A stretch of 64,000 bases of DNA. It comes from Panopea generosa. Taxonomy: Eukaryota; Mollusca; Bivalvia; Adapedonta; Hiatellidae. The DNA lies in assembly GCA_029582155.1 (NCBI GenBank), contig CM055907.1, positions 15,350,974 to 15,414,973 of the forward strand. The letters are read 5' to 3'. A program made the translations under genes and the position numbers. The notes beneath the pieces were generated by a model that saw only the letters and a list, made by a program, of their open reading frames with translations, had not been told where the DNA came from and searched no databases. This document shows positions 39,501-48,247 of the stretch, piece after piece; the first letter of the stretch is position 1, and every line of letters begins with the position of its first letter.

Positions 39501-40756
39501 TCTGTTTATATCGCATACACATTTTGATAACCTACTTAAAAATTTGACGAAAACATTGAACATACAAACGAGGCGGGTTAGCGCAGTATAGAGTAAACTA
39601 TTGTATGACCATATAAACACGCATTGAATAGTACGATGAACATATTCATTTTATGCGATTAATGGATTAATGGCAGAGTAGTCTTGTCACAAGTTATATC
39701 AACATATATGAGATATTGCCATTCTATATCATATGTATACGTCTCATACAACAATTGCTTTTGTACTGTTCTACATATAGCGAAATGCACTTCTGAAACA
39801 CTGGATACATTACAAATGGTTCTTAAAGTACCTTGTTCCCATAGACAGTCCTCTGTTGGTCTAGTTATACAGAAAAAAACATAGGGATGATTTGGTTGTT
39901 TATTCACAATGTCGATGTTTCGATGACACCCCTTTATTCTTGACAATTCTGTCAAAGTGTATCACTACGCATCCTTGAACTATTATAGCTTCATCAAACA
40001 GTACACAATGCCATCCAAACTTGGCAGAAATCATGAAAATGTTTTTAATATTCTCATATGCACAAAGAAATACAACAATTTTGCACTTTTTAAATGCCCA
40101 ATCACTTTACACAGCTTTAATATTTTGGGCGTAAAAAAAATCTTGCTACCGTCATGTAATATAAACGTTGCACCAATGGAAAATAAACGCTTTGCTTAGT
40201 CGTTATATATACAATAATAACTAAAGCGTTGTCAGGTCTTTTAGCAAATAAATAACGAACATGACTACAAAATATCGACGTGAACTGATATAAAATAAAG
40301 TTTGTAACTACATTTGAACAGTAGTTCACTTTTCTGTTTTTGTTTGTTTTAGAAACGTCTGCCTACATTGCCGTTGACGAATCAGGCAGAACGCTTACGT
40401 CTCAAGAGGCAGAATACTATTTCGACCGCGTTGGTCTTCCTCATCATCAAGACTTTCCCGACGAAGGGATTGAGGATTGGCACCAATATCAACAATCTAC
40501 CCAATTATCTTCCTCATTTAATTCATCTATATCGCCAAGGTCCCAGTCGTCTTCACCAGCGATGGAATGTCTTAACAATGACAAAGTAAATAGTTTAGGC
40601 ATGGAGACTGCTGAAGCACAGACACGTTCAGCCGTAAATGGAAACGGAGTGGACATTGGCGACGTTACAAATTGCACTCGCCCTCACAGAGTAACCCGGA
40701 GCGTGTCCAGGCAAATGAGTACAACTCGAAGTGACTTTGACATGCTAATGATATGA
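27661..40756 (+). CDS. Complete gene (copy 2): PDZ-like + IL-1-like beta-trefoil protein, 7 coding exons
   Basis: Join 27661-28212, 31453-31637, 32851-32969, 37316-37483, 38241-38371, 39124-39184, 40353-40756: 1620 bases, one open frame, 539 residues. Intron phases are 0, 2, 1, 1, 0, 1. All acceptors are good AG sites; donors are GTAAG-type except intron 3 (see its entry). Residues 1-184 are polar and probably disordered. Residues about 186-286 read like a PDZ domain: a GLGF-like loop 'EFGARLL', then 'DEIVLVNN', then a helix 'THTDMLNIFHNV' and a last strand 'KTRFSLV'. Residues about 300-430 show strand pairs resembling an IL-1/IL-18 trefoil ('WKLKAVYRF', 'KSYLSVDMTNTIVVS', 'TWFRLKMIGSSVSFQ', 'SAYIAVDESGRTLTSQ', 'EYYFDRV'). 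Residues 430-539 are Ser-rich with a basic tail. No signal peptide is visible. The exon structure is supported by the paralogues on both sides. The domain names are inference from pattern; an FGF-type or other trefoil is the alternative. Confidence 0.8.
29265..29400 (+). mobile_element. SINE family C, plus copy
   Basis: B box 'gcgagttcgatcc', then the core 'tactggttctatccataa' and 'ataagctctgagctttta'. The core recurs at 37085-37260 (-) and in part at 32060 and 54215. Confidence 0.65.
30523..30558. repeat. (AT)n microsatellite
   Basis: Pure AT run of 36 bases. Confidence 0.95.
31268..31412 (+). repeat. Solitary relative of the 104-bp satellite
   Basis: 'ctgaatcaggtctgttaacc', 'accaatgaaaaagcaggg' and 'ctgtcccacaact' follow the satellite monomer. 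It then continues with 'tgtgacgtcattcatacc' and 'aatcaacgtgctc', sequence absent from the array but also present after its last monomer (18810-18870). Confidence 0.65.
31453..31637 (+). CDS. Copy 2 exon 2: first half of PDZ-like domain
   Basis: Acceptor 'aatttacag', donor 'AA|gtaagc', phase 0 in and phase 2 out. Codes for KPDYSNKIYICHRY, then a Gly/Phe loop (GDEFGARLLTYINGG) and 'FLCDVKPEGAAGLMKI', the usual PDZ order of strand, carboxylate-binding loop and 'PGGPA..GL' turn. The paralogous exon at 58077-58264 shares the phases, length (188 against 185) and the GD-FGA-L-TY pattern. Confidence 0.82.
31955..32170 (+). mobile_element. SINE family C, plus copy
   Basis: A box 'gaccagtggtagagcatcga', B box 'gtaggttcgatcctc', then 'cttagtactggttctaccca'. 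Lies in copy 2 intron 2. Confidence 0.75.
32851..32969 (+). CDS. Copy 2 exon 3: second half of PDZ-like domain
   Basis: Acceptor 'tattttgcag'. Codes for 'NWDEIVLVNNMFAPDLTH' followed by 'TDMLNIFHNVKVDGKTRFSLV', matching the PDZ pattern GDEIL-VNG ... L-H-EAV-LL ... V-L-V. Its counterpart at 61294-61412 is very similar ('DELVLINDEFVPHLSHTDVL'). Two possible donors lie 4 bases apart: GTAAGT after 32965, and GTAATT after 32969. Only the second keeps the frame into exon 4. Confidence 0.8.
32966..32973 (+). promoter_or_regulatory. Tandem splice donor (GTAAGTAA) of copy 2 intron 3
   Basis: After codon TTG the sequence is GTAAGTAATT. The upstream GTAAGT is the better consensus donor, but splicing there to 37316 gives a TAG stop after six codons in exon 4. 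Splicing at the second GT (32970) keeps the frame. The same GTAAGTAAT arrangement is at 61409 in copy 3. Confidence 0.6.
33421..33720. repeat. 62-bp tandem repeat, almost 5 copies
   Basis: 'ccattcttgatttatattgt' recurs every 62 bases from 33479. Each unit also holds 'tttatattctatatttctca'. Confidence 0.88.
34950..35215 (+). mobile_element. SINE family B, full length with (AATC)n tail
   Basis: Head 'ataggtcagtcggtagtgcg' (A box) and 'atcgtgagttccaatcc' (B box), body 'aagttaaccttccaggatcc', tail 'caatcaatcaatcaatcaat'. Confidence 0.8.
35822..36680 (+). mobile_element. Unclassified interspersed element, about 850 bp, copy a
   Basis: The 5' part ('tacctgacattgtatgtatt', 'ctactcaatattttgacga') and 3' part ('ttttgtactgttccacatat', 'acattaccaatggttctaaa', 'gttgaccaggttgctttttt') recur at 39385-40150. 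The 5' part alone is at 42165-42440; the 3' part alone is at 58289-58690 and 59700-60165. All are in the same orientation. No coding capacity or terminal repeats recognised. Confidence 0.7.
37085..37260 (-). mobile_element. SINE family C, minus copy
   Basis: On the minus strand: A box 'ggcggtagtgtactgggtag', B box 'gcgggtttgatcacc', core 'ttgttctgcccaggaagcgg' and 'caagcactgagctttcatag'. It ends 55 bases before exon 4. Confidence 0.75.
37316..37483 (+). CDS. Copy 2 exon 4: start of beta-trefoil-like domain
   Basis: Acceptor 'tttcaacag', donor 'ACAA|gtaaga', phase 1 to phase 1. Encodes 'HAPEIIDRRYQALENN', then 'QWKLKAVYRFKARGTP' and 'FLDITPSDVSVGVLHDND'. The 'W-LKAV' strand recalls the first strand of mature IL-1 family cytokines. 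No equivalent is seen in the 2.6 kb after copy 3 exon 3, which is expected because this intron is 4.3 kb in copy 2. Confidence 0.72.
37521..37738 (-). mobile_element. SINE family A, minus copy
   Basis: 'cattccgcaagtaaaagaca' and a degenerate head ('cagcgccttggacaactcgg'). It starts about 40 bases after exon 4. Confidence 0.7.
38241..38371 (+). CDS. Copy 2 exon 5: middle of beta-trefoil-like domain
   Basis: Acceptor 'tactattacag', donor 'TCA|gtaagc', phase 1 to phase 0. Encodes 'ECDIYRENPKTGLPEYVSS' and then 'KSYLSVDMTNTIVVS'. The order (strand, polar loop with Lys/Gly/Pro, strand, short turn, strand) matches the middle third of IL-1/IL-18 cytokines, where a 'YLSC'-like strand sits at the same place. 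This is pattern reading, not a scored alignment. Confidence 0.8.
39124..39184 (+). CDS. Copy 2 exon 6: 61-base beta-strand exon
   Basis: Acceptor 'ttccaacag', donor 'CAAG|gtaagc', phase 0 to phase 1. Encodes ERETWFRLKMIGSSVSFQLQ. It has the same length, phases and core (WF-R-GSSVSF) as copy 1's exon at 314-374, which establishes both as real exons of one family. Confidence 0.88.
39341..39363. repeat. (AT)n microsatellite
   Basis: Pure AT run in copy 2 intron 6. Confidence 0.9.
39385..40150 (+). mobile_element. Unclassified interspersed element, copy b
   Basis: Parallels 35822-36680 from 'cacctgatgttttcggtatt' to 'gggcgtaaaaaaaatcttgc'. It fills most of copy 2 intron 6. The small open frames here are chance. 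Confidence 0.7.
40353..40756 (+). CDS. Copy 2 exon 7: last trefoil strands, Ser-rich spacer and conserved tail
   Basis: Acceptor 'tttgttttag', phase 1 in, stop TGA at 40754-40756. Begins 'TSAYIAVDESGRTLTSQEAE' then YYFDRV, aligned with copy 1's 'YIGFDRSNRRLTAQ..EFYFKRV'. A Ser/Gln/Asn-rich spacer of about 85 residues follows, poorly conserved, and then the tail 'RVTRSVSRQMSTT...FDMLMI', which matches the end of copy 1. No polyadenylation signal was seen within 300 bases downstream. Confidence 0.88.
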
Positions 40757-41207
40757 TACGTCAACAAACCATGAATTGAGACATACATTTATTGACTTTT
40801 TATTAATTTTGCTTGTTAAATAAGTATGCGTTATTGACTGTTTATTACTAATTCGGTATTCATTACTATTCATCAATAATTTGTTAATTATTAGGATTCA
40901 GTCATTTGAAAGGACTAGGTTCACAGAGCCCCAATAATGGCCGTGTAAAATGCAATTCTGTTAAATATTTATTTTTTCAGCACGGTTTGGTGTATCTTTA
41001 TTAAATATAACTTATTCTTTTAAAATATGTATATTTCATTTTTTTTATTATATGTTTCTCTATTCATAGCATAACTCAAAAGAGGGTTAAAAACAAGGAA
41101 AATGCTCATATCCATTTATTTGCATTTACAAATATTGGTAAATAATTATGTTCTTGCAGCAAGAGTGCCTCCACTGTTAAAATCATGGCAAATTACATCT
41201 TTTCGCT

Positions 41208-41510
41208 CATCGTTGGATACTCACACGTAATTCATTCCAATACTCTCCATATATCACCCGTGGGATATTACACTGGCGCGCCGTTTCTACCAAGTCACGA
41301 TGCAACCATATGATTTGTTCCTTCACGATTCAACGAAGGGAACGTTATCCAATCGCAATGCTAGTTTCTGGCAAAGGCCGTTTTGGTAAGACGTTGTTAA
41401 CGCTGTATTTTGTCTGTTCTGTTACAAAAAAAACCCGCAGAGATATCGTATTTACCCACGGATGATGGATGGAGAGTATCGGAATTGACACTCGTTGGTA
41501 TCCGACGATG
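41208..41510. mobile_element. MITE-like element with long inverted ends
   Basis: The left end 'catcgttggatac' with inner 'ccaatactctccat' pairs with the right end (reverse complement) 'catcgtcggatac' with inner 'ccgatactctccat'. The arms are about 65 bp with mismatches. 303 bp, no coding sequence, superfamily not recognised. Confidence 0.7.
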
Positions 41511-41841
41511 CTTTTCGCAGTATATTAACCTAAATGGCATTGTATTAAGCGAAAGATAATAAATTGAAAAACAATATATACATTTTTTGACAGAATAAAA
41601 TAAAATTAAATAAATAACCCATCAAACTTTGCAAAATATTAAGGTTTAATTTTATTCTATAAAACACGGTCAATTTTGAGGAAGTTCGTAAACCTTGCCC
41701 TTTAATATGTATAAATAATATGTTATGTGTTCGTAGTTGGATATTTATAGGTTTTGAATATTGATATTATATAGCTTAAATACTGTGATATGTAGGTTAA
41801 GTTGTTGTGGTATGCATGTTGCGTCATATATAAAAATACAC

Positions 41842-42043
41842 GACAGAACTTCGTAGGACCGAACACGATGGGCTGGAACAACATCACATTTATGTCGAGC
41901 CACTTATCTGGTCCCGGTCTAATTCCTATTTCGCTGCATATACATGGACATGTATGACATGATGTTGAACAATATTTGACTCGAACAACCATTAACTCGA
42001 ACTATTGTGTCTAGTCCCGTCGGGTTCGAGCCATCAAAGTTTA
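41842..42043 (+). mobile_element. Pogo/Tigger-like MITE, degraded copy
   Basis: 'cagaacttcgtaggaccgaa' at the left and 'gttcgagccatcaaagttt' at the right, with the interior parallel to 55869-56071. Confidence 0.75.
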
Positions 42044-42164
42044 AGTAATAATCGTAATAACTGCATACAACATGAATTTGCTGTTTTAAATATCGTCTAA
42101 ATAAAGTAAAATAAGATAAATTCACACCGTGTTCAATAGTGTATACAAGTATGCTGAACCGAAC

Positions 42165-42440
42165 AGCTTATCCGCCACCTAATATTTTATGTACCTGACA
42201 TTTTCTGTAGCTGACATTTTATGTACCTGACATTTTATGTATTTTCTCAAAAATTATAAAAGTAATTTCACAATAATAAGCGAGTATTCTACTTTGTAAA
42301 ATGTATAAATAATTGTCTGTTCATGTCGTGTACCAATTTTGTTTTGCTACTCAATATTTTGACGAAGATATATATTAAAAATATAAAAGTGGTGGGTAGG
42401 CTGTTTAATTTAGTATACAGTTTAATTATAAGCCTGGGAC
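42165..42440 (+). mobile_element. Unclassified interspersed element, 5' part only (copy c)
   Basis: 'tacctgacattttatgtatt' (partly triplicated) and 'ctactcaatattttgacga' match 35822-36070. Confidence 0.65.
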
Positions 42441-44380
42441 CTATACAACATCTTTCCCGCAAATTCTATATTATGGCCCAAGCGCAATATACATGACGTT
42501 GTGCTGTGGATAATAAAAGTTCACAATGAGATAAGAACCTGACATTTACATTTCATTTTGAGCATTTCAAAGTTGTTATAAATGCACTTTCTGTCTCCAA
42601 AAGCAGATAATTAGTTGAACTGAACGTAGGAAACAGTGAAATGTTACCGTAAAACTTTGATAGTAAGATTTGGTGTCCGACGTGGGGCGCCAAATATTAC
42701 TATTTATATTTTTCTATGAAAGTCCCATGGTAAAGTGGAAATAAACCTAGTAGTAGTGTATAGATTAACCATTCTTTATTTTGTATTATGTGGACAGTAA
42801 CTCCAAATCCAATCAAGTTATAAGGAATACATTCTACAATTATACTAATTCACTTATAAAAGAAACATTGATTGAGTTTAATAATATGCATATTGTGAGC
42901 TACATGTACATTTATAAAATGAACATGCACAATGAACACACACTTTTAGGTTACCAAGTTATGAAATTATATGGTAAAAAAAAACAACTGCTAACCAGCT
43001 CATCAACTCACCATCATACCAGCACTTGCACTGTGATCCAGTTTATATTCACATATGTGTTATTCTATTCAAATGCCACTTTGAAATCAGTCTTTCTCAA
43101 TCATGAAAACCTTATATCTGCTAAAAAGTACCCAATGCTCAATCCACCTAACGGCTATTAAAAACTAGTAACTGCCTGGATAAATTATAACAATGCAGTC
43201 AAAGGGAGCTAACCATTATGATAAATAAATACTATAAAACTTATCTAATGTGAACCAAAAATCAACGTATAACTAATGACGTTAGCAAAATGATTTTTAG
43301 AAAAGCTTTAAGGTGAACGAATATACCACAAGATCAGAGAGAGACGAGATAAAATTATTATGGGTAACCAATTTGAGATGAACATCGGTTTAAGATAATA
43401 AGAAGTCTCTGAGACAAAGACATGCCCGTTAAACATACTACAAAACAACATAGATATACAAATGAATTTTTGGTAAAACAGTACAACAATGTATATACGT
43501 ATTGTATAGATAATATGTCACTTGCACCTTACAATCCTGTTTCGTTCAGAAGATGATCGACCCCCGAACGATTATGAGTCTTTATTTTCAAGTAGGGTCC
43601 AATTGCTTTTTTGAATAGTTGAATCCCATTAACAGAAGTGCAAACGGTTAACAAAATTTCAAATGGGCAAGGCGTTTCTTAGAAAACTTGGTATTAGAAA
43701 AAAAAATGCACTGATTTAACCCTTTTGTTTTTATAATAGGTGTCACAAGTCACAAATTGCACCTTATGCCATGACTGGTAATGCTTAATCACAGGAAATC
43801 AGCCATCAGTTGAATCATTATGTCACTTGAATTTAAACTGTTCAAGCTGTCAACACGTCCAGTGAGAAAGAGTTTATGAGAACGATGTAATAAACGAAAT
43901 AACAAGGTCAATTCATATAATTTTATTTAAATGGCATCAGCAATCCTCTGTGAGAATGTTATCAAATTTCCTCGTAATTTTTCTGTGATTTGGTATATGT
44001 AGCAAACATTGTAGATATATCCTGGTCCAGATTATTTTATTAAGATATGAACTGTTTATGTTTCCTCCAGTTCTCTTGGGTGCACTTCATCGCCCATTTA
44101 TCATACATGTCACAATTTCACTCTTCCTTGAACTGTGCAATAATTTAATGTGTTTGAATCTGAATTTCTTGTAGATTTTACCACGTTAAACATTGTGTTG
44201 ACTCGTCAGGGTTGCCAGTGCATGCATATTTTCTAGCCCCGTTGCTACATTCGGCATCGTCGTAGTCTTCAGTCATCGCCTGTCGTCTGTTATAGCATTA
44301 CGTTTTAATCTATGTCTGCAATACCACCGTGTCAAACTTTTCCAAACATTTCAAGACTGTTCCTGTGATGGCCGTCTACC
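42441..44380. other. Non-genic stretch
   Basis: AT-rich. The longest open frame (42781-43161) has no domain and biased composition, so I do not call it. Nothing else seen. Confidence 0.5.
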
Positions 44381-44860
44381 ACATTTTGTGTTTTTAGTCC
44401 CTTTCCGATATTCAATAGGGCCACCAGTTTCTTGGATGAGTCTCTACCAAGTTTGTGTTTTTTTTCTCAATAAAGCCGCTTGTGTGAGTATTTATTTCTA
44501 ATTGATCGTATTTAAAAAATCTTCTTCTCTGAAACCACTGAACATAATTTAACTAAATTGTGTAGGGCTGTTAGTTAGGCCTCTACCAAGTTTGTTTTGA
44601 AACTACAGAATAGAATTTAATCAAACTATGCATGACTATTTCTTTGAGTTTCCTCTACCAAGTTTGTTTGTGTTTTTGAACCCGTTCTAAAATCCAATAT
44701 GGCCGCCAGAGTAAATACTATTATCTTATTATCAGATGTTTCAAACTTCTTCAAATTTTAAGTTTTTATTATTATTCCGATATTCAAATATGTCCACCAG
44801 GGCAACTCATGTTTTCGGATTTGCCCATTTTAAAAATCCTTCTTTTTTTAAAAAAACAAT
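44380..44860. repeat. Degenerate tandem repeat with 'ctctaccaagtttgt' and 'atatggccgccag' phrases
   Basis: 'ctaccaagtttgt' occurs at about 44447, 44583 and 44656, and 'tccaatatggccgccag' or variants at 44413, 44693 and 44783. This is an old, diverged array. Confidence 0.6.
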
Positions 44861-44999
44861 GTTGTTGTATGGTGTTTAGCGTCGCTTTCAACAATTTTTC
44901 AGTCATATCGAGACGGTGTCTACTTGAGACAGTATTCTAAGCGCTGTCACACTGGAATATCATGCCGCAGACACATGGTATGATAGATACCCGACCCGG

Positions 45000-45176
45000 T
45001 CACATTATACTGACACTGGGCCGACCAGACCTAGAACTCTCCTCTAAATGCTGAGCGTCAAGCGAGGAAGCTTCTAGTACCATTTTTAAAGTTTTTAAAT
45101 ATATGACCCGGCCGGGGATTGAACCCACGACCTTCCGCATGCGAGGCGGACGCTCTACCACTAGACCATGCTGCGG
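45000..45176 (-). mobile_element. SINE family C, minus, with well-kept tRNA-like head
   Basis: On the minus strand 45105-45176 reads 'gcatggtctagtggtagagc' (A box) and 'cgtgggttcaatccccggc' (B box), close to a tRNA. The leader does not pair with the 3' end as a tRNA acceptor stem would, and SINE-like sequence follows. Confidence 0.65.
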
Positions 45177-45487
45177 TCTGTTAAAAAACACTGGCGAGTT
45201 TATAGTCAGACTTTGCAGTAATGTTCCTTGAAGGGTCCTCTATTTCGATTGTGTTTTCGAATAAAGAACAATATACAGTCACAATACTTTAACCTCCTTG
45301 TTGTATAAAACCATGACGATGATATATTAAATTAACATTTTTCTTGGGTAATTTACAACAGCAACAGATGTGACCATGGTATTAAATATAGATATCTCCC
45401 ATGTACTTAAAATTACCAATAATTACAAACGCTGTTTTAGGCACCATACTTATATTTGTCATCTTAAACGGGAAGCAATGTCCATTC

Positions 45488-45662
45488 GGTCAAACCTGTG
45501 TAAGAGGTCACATCTATGAAGCAGCCACTTGTCTTTATCAGCTACATTTGCTATTGCCCATTTTATGCGTTCCGTGTAAATTCACCTGTAATAAGCAACA
45601 ACCTGTCTTCATAGCAACTTTGGCTTCTTCCCTTGACTGGCTGCTTAAGACAGGTTTGACTG
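45488..45662. mobile_element. Short MITE with CAAACCTGT inverted ends, best copy
   Basis: Left 'ggtcaaacctgtgtaagagg', right 'ggctgcttaagacaggtttg' followed by 'actgta'. About 175 bp. Relatives at 19562, 23846 and 46985. Confidence 0.75.
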
Positions 45663-45999
45663 TATATGCACGTCAATAGGAAAAGCTTATTATTAATATG
45701 AAATAAGGCACTACCTAAAAGGGGATTCATCAATTTCAATCACTGTGTATGTAGATTATTTAATATCAGTGTGTCAGGATAAGATTTATAACTGTCAAAA
45801 TAATAAATTGCCATGAAGTTTAACAGAAAATATAGTATTTTTATTGTTTCATATACAGCCCAAAATATGTAAGTGTGTTGGTAAGTTCACGTGCAAGTCC
45901 GCTCAAAGAAGTTTATAGAATCTATGTAGGTCTTTGCTTGGATGTTGAATACCATCAGTTACCAGAGATAAGGAAGGATTTGTTTAAACTTATTTATTT

Positions 46000-46185
46000 T
46001 TACTTCGATTGTGAAACAAGTTCTTACAACTTAGAAAAATCACGCTCGAAGACTTACTGGTTAGAACCAGTATTAAGCATATGCGGGAATGTGTCTTGCT
46101 CAAGGACACCACACGGTGTAGGATCGAACCAATAACCCTCTGATCATGGGTTTGGTGCTCTACCACCGGACCACGCGCTCCGCAC
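46000..46185 (-). mobile_element. SINE family C, minus copy
   Basis: Reverse complement of the + copy at 54105-54300: 'caagttcttacaactta', 'ggttagaaccagtattaagc', 'gtgtaggatcgaaccaat', 'ggtgctctaccaccggacca'. Confidence 0.75.
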
Positions 46186-46694
46186 AAAGAAGGATAACCA
46201 ATTACCAGAAATAAAGACATGTTTTTTTATAAAAGTATTTCTTAAATTTTGATGTAGTATATTTGCTGTAGTAATCTAGAGTGCCAAAAGACAAAGAAGA
46301 AACGAGTAACCAGGGATAGAGACATTTTTTAATATTTAAAATTTTAACTACAATGTGAAAAATGATATAGCATAAATGTTTATTCTAGGATACCAAAGAC
46401 GTAACAAGTAACCTCAGTTACCAAAGGTATATAGCGGGATAAAAATGGACTTACTTGTGCAGAGGTGCTACTTTTGTGTCTAATCTATTTTTGTTTAGGG
46501 AATTGCCACCAAATATTTTTTTATGTGTTTCATTAATTATATATCAGTGTAACAGTCTTTTTAAGTGGTATACAGTTATACTTAATTTTTCAAATTCAGT
46601 TGAATCAGTGACATAAACCAGTAACTGGTTGAATAATCCACTGTTTGAAATATATCACCAAAAAGATTTTATGTATATGGGGTACTGTTTTTCT

Positions 46695-46830
46695 ATTTAA
46701 CCATATTAATAAGAGATATCACATATTCAAATAGGTAATATCACTTATTTGAATAGAGAATATCACTTATTCATATTCGAATAAGTGATATCACTTGTAC
46801 TATAAATGATATAACTTATTATGGTTAAAT
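46695..46830. mobile_element. Short palindromic MITE-like element
   Basis: Ends 'atttaaccat...aataag' and 'cttattatggttaaat' are inverted. The core has a perfect hairpin, stem TATCACTTATT, 8-base loop. 136 bp. Confidence 0.6.
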
Positions 46831-46984
46831 ACCCAGATGTAAAACAACAATCCATAGATGTATATATTTGGGTGCAGTCCTTAAAGAGTTATTTGGTAAA
46901 ATAATTTGTACAGAATGTTTTAAACAACACTAACATTCATATTATAGTTCTGGCTGACATAATCCAGTGTCTAGGTCGTGGTTA

Positions 46985-47739
46985 TTTACAACAAATGGTT
47001 TCTTAAAAGTTGACCACTAATACTGGTTTAACTATATTGTCAGTGACTTAATGTATATGTCTGTCTCAGTTACTGTAAACAAACAGAACTTGTGGTATTT
47101 CTCTTTAGCTTCCTCTCTTCTGTTTTACTTACTTTAATTACTACATGATTGTAACATTTTGAGACTGGTTGTCTATATGTATTCAGGTAATAGTTATTGT
47201 TGCCACATTCTATCAGCTTCATATAGCTTTAAGCCCATACCAATTGTATTGTCTTATATATATAAGTATTACCTGTTTCAATTGGATATGGGCATGCATG
47301 TGTACAGTCTTGGTCGGCATTGTATTTACACCATCAAAATTGTAAAGACCGGAAATTTATCTGATTGTCAGTGCATTTTACGTGAACTTCACTGTGAGAA
47401 AATCCCACGAATACACTCGGTGTACCGAGGGCGCAGTTAGATATTACATCCGTCTTCAGGTATTTCCAATTTAGTTCAATTGTTCAAAGGAGCAGTATAT
47501 CATAACTCAGGTAAAATTTGTGTTGTTACTGGTTAGCTATTAAAGATTTGGAAGTCCGAAATGTGTTAAATCAAACTTAACGGACTGTTACGAATATAAG
47601 GTAACACAAGACTATTCATATGTACCAATGTCATATTAAATATACTGAATATCTAGTGAACTATTTGAATTTATTGTTTTTAAAACAAAAGTAGTTGACA
47701 TATGACCTGTAATTCATATATTACGCATTCGATATGTTA
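46985..47739. other. Non-genic stretch left of the Harbinger element
   Basis: A MITE fragment at 46985-47040 ('ctggtttaactata'). Otherwise nothing recognised. Confidence 0.45.
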
Positions 47740-48130
47740 CACCCCAGTTACACAGACGGTCAGTCCCCAATCGGTCATTTTATTTTAAATTTACTCGCTG
47801 TTTTGATCGGTTGTCATGCGTGATTTTAGTTCTGGTTTTCTGTGTAAACGGCCATCGGTGATGGACACGTGTTCAATCGGTTAAACAAACATTTCATGGG
47901 TTGCTGGTAGGTGACCGAAAGCATCTCAAACGGGGTTGGATCTGTATTAAAGATGTTTTCATCGATAAAAATGCTGAAATACTATCGATTTTTATCGTTT
48001 GTAAATCGGAGCTAAATCGGGCGTAACGCTGATTAATCGGTGTTTGATAGCTAGTCGTCAGTGGTTAAAAACTTTCCGTCAGATATTGCCGGTGATTCAT
48101 ATTTGGTTATCTTTGTCCGACCGGCGATAT
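47740..48130. repeat. Left subterminal region of the Harbinger element
   Basis: Noncoding, with repeated ATCGGT or close variants (47774, 47808 and several more to 48133). These are likely binding sites for the element's Myb-like protein. The right end (about 51980-52595) has the same motif as ACCGAT/ATCGGT, more densely. Confidence 0.6.
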
Positions 48131-48247
48131 CGGTGATTAATAGCCTGCATATCTCGTGATATAGGTTGCTGTCGGTTCTTTTAAAAACAATATGTTTAAG
48201 TGATGAGAACCGATGATTTTTTGCAGTTGAGTTGACCGAATAACATC

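Noticed and set aside
42781-43161. 126-residue frame
   Set aside because: AT-rich with no domain, no splice context and no paralogue.
45105-45176. tRNA gene on the minus strand
   Set aside because: The best tRNA-like stretch in the window, but no convincing acceptor stem, and it is joined to SINE-like sequence.
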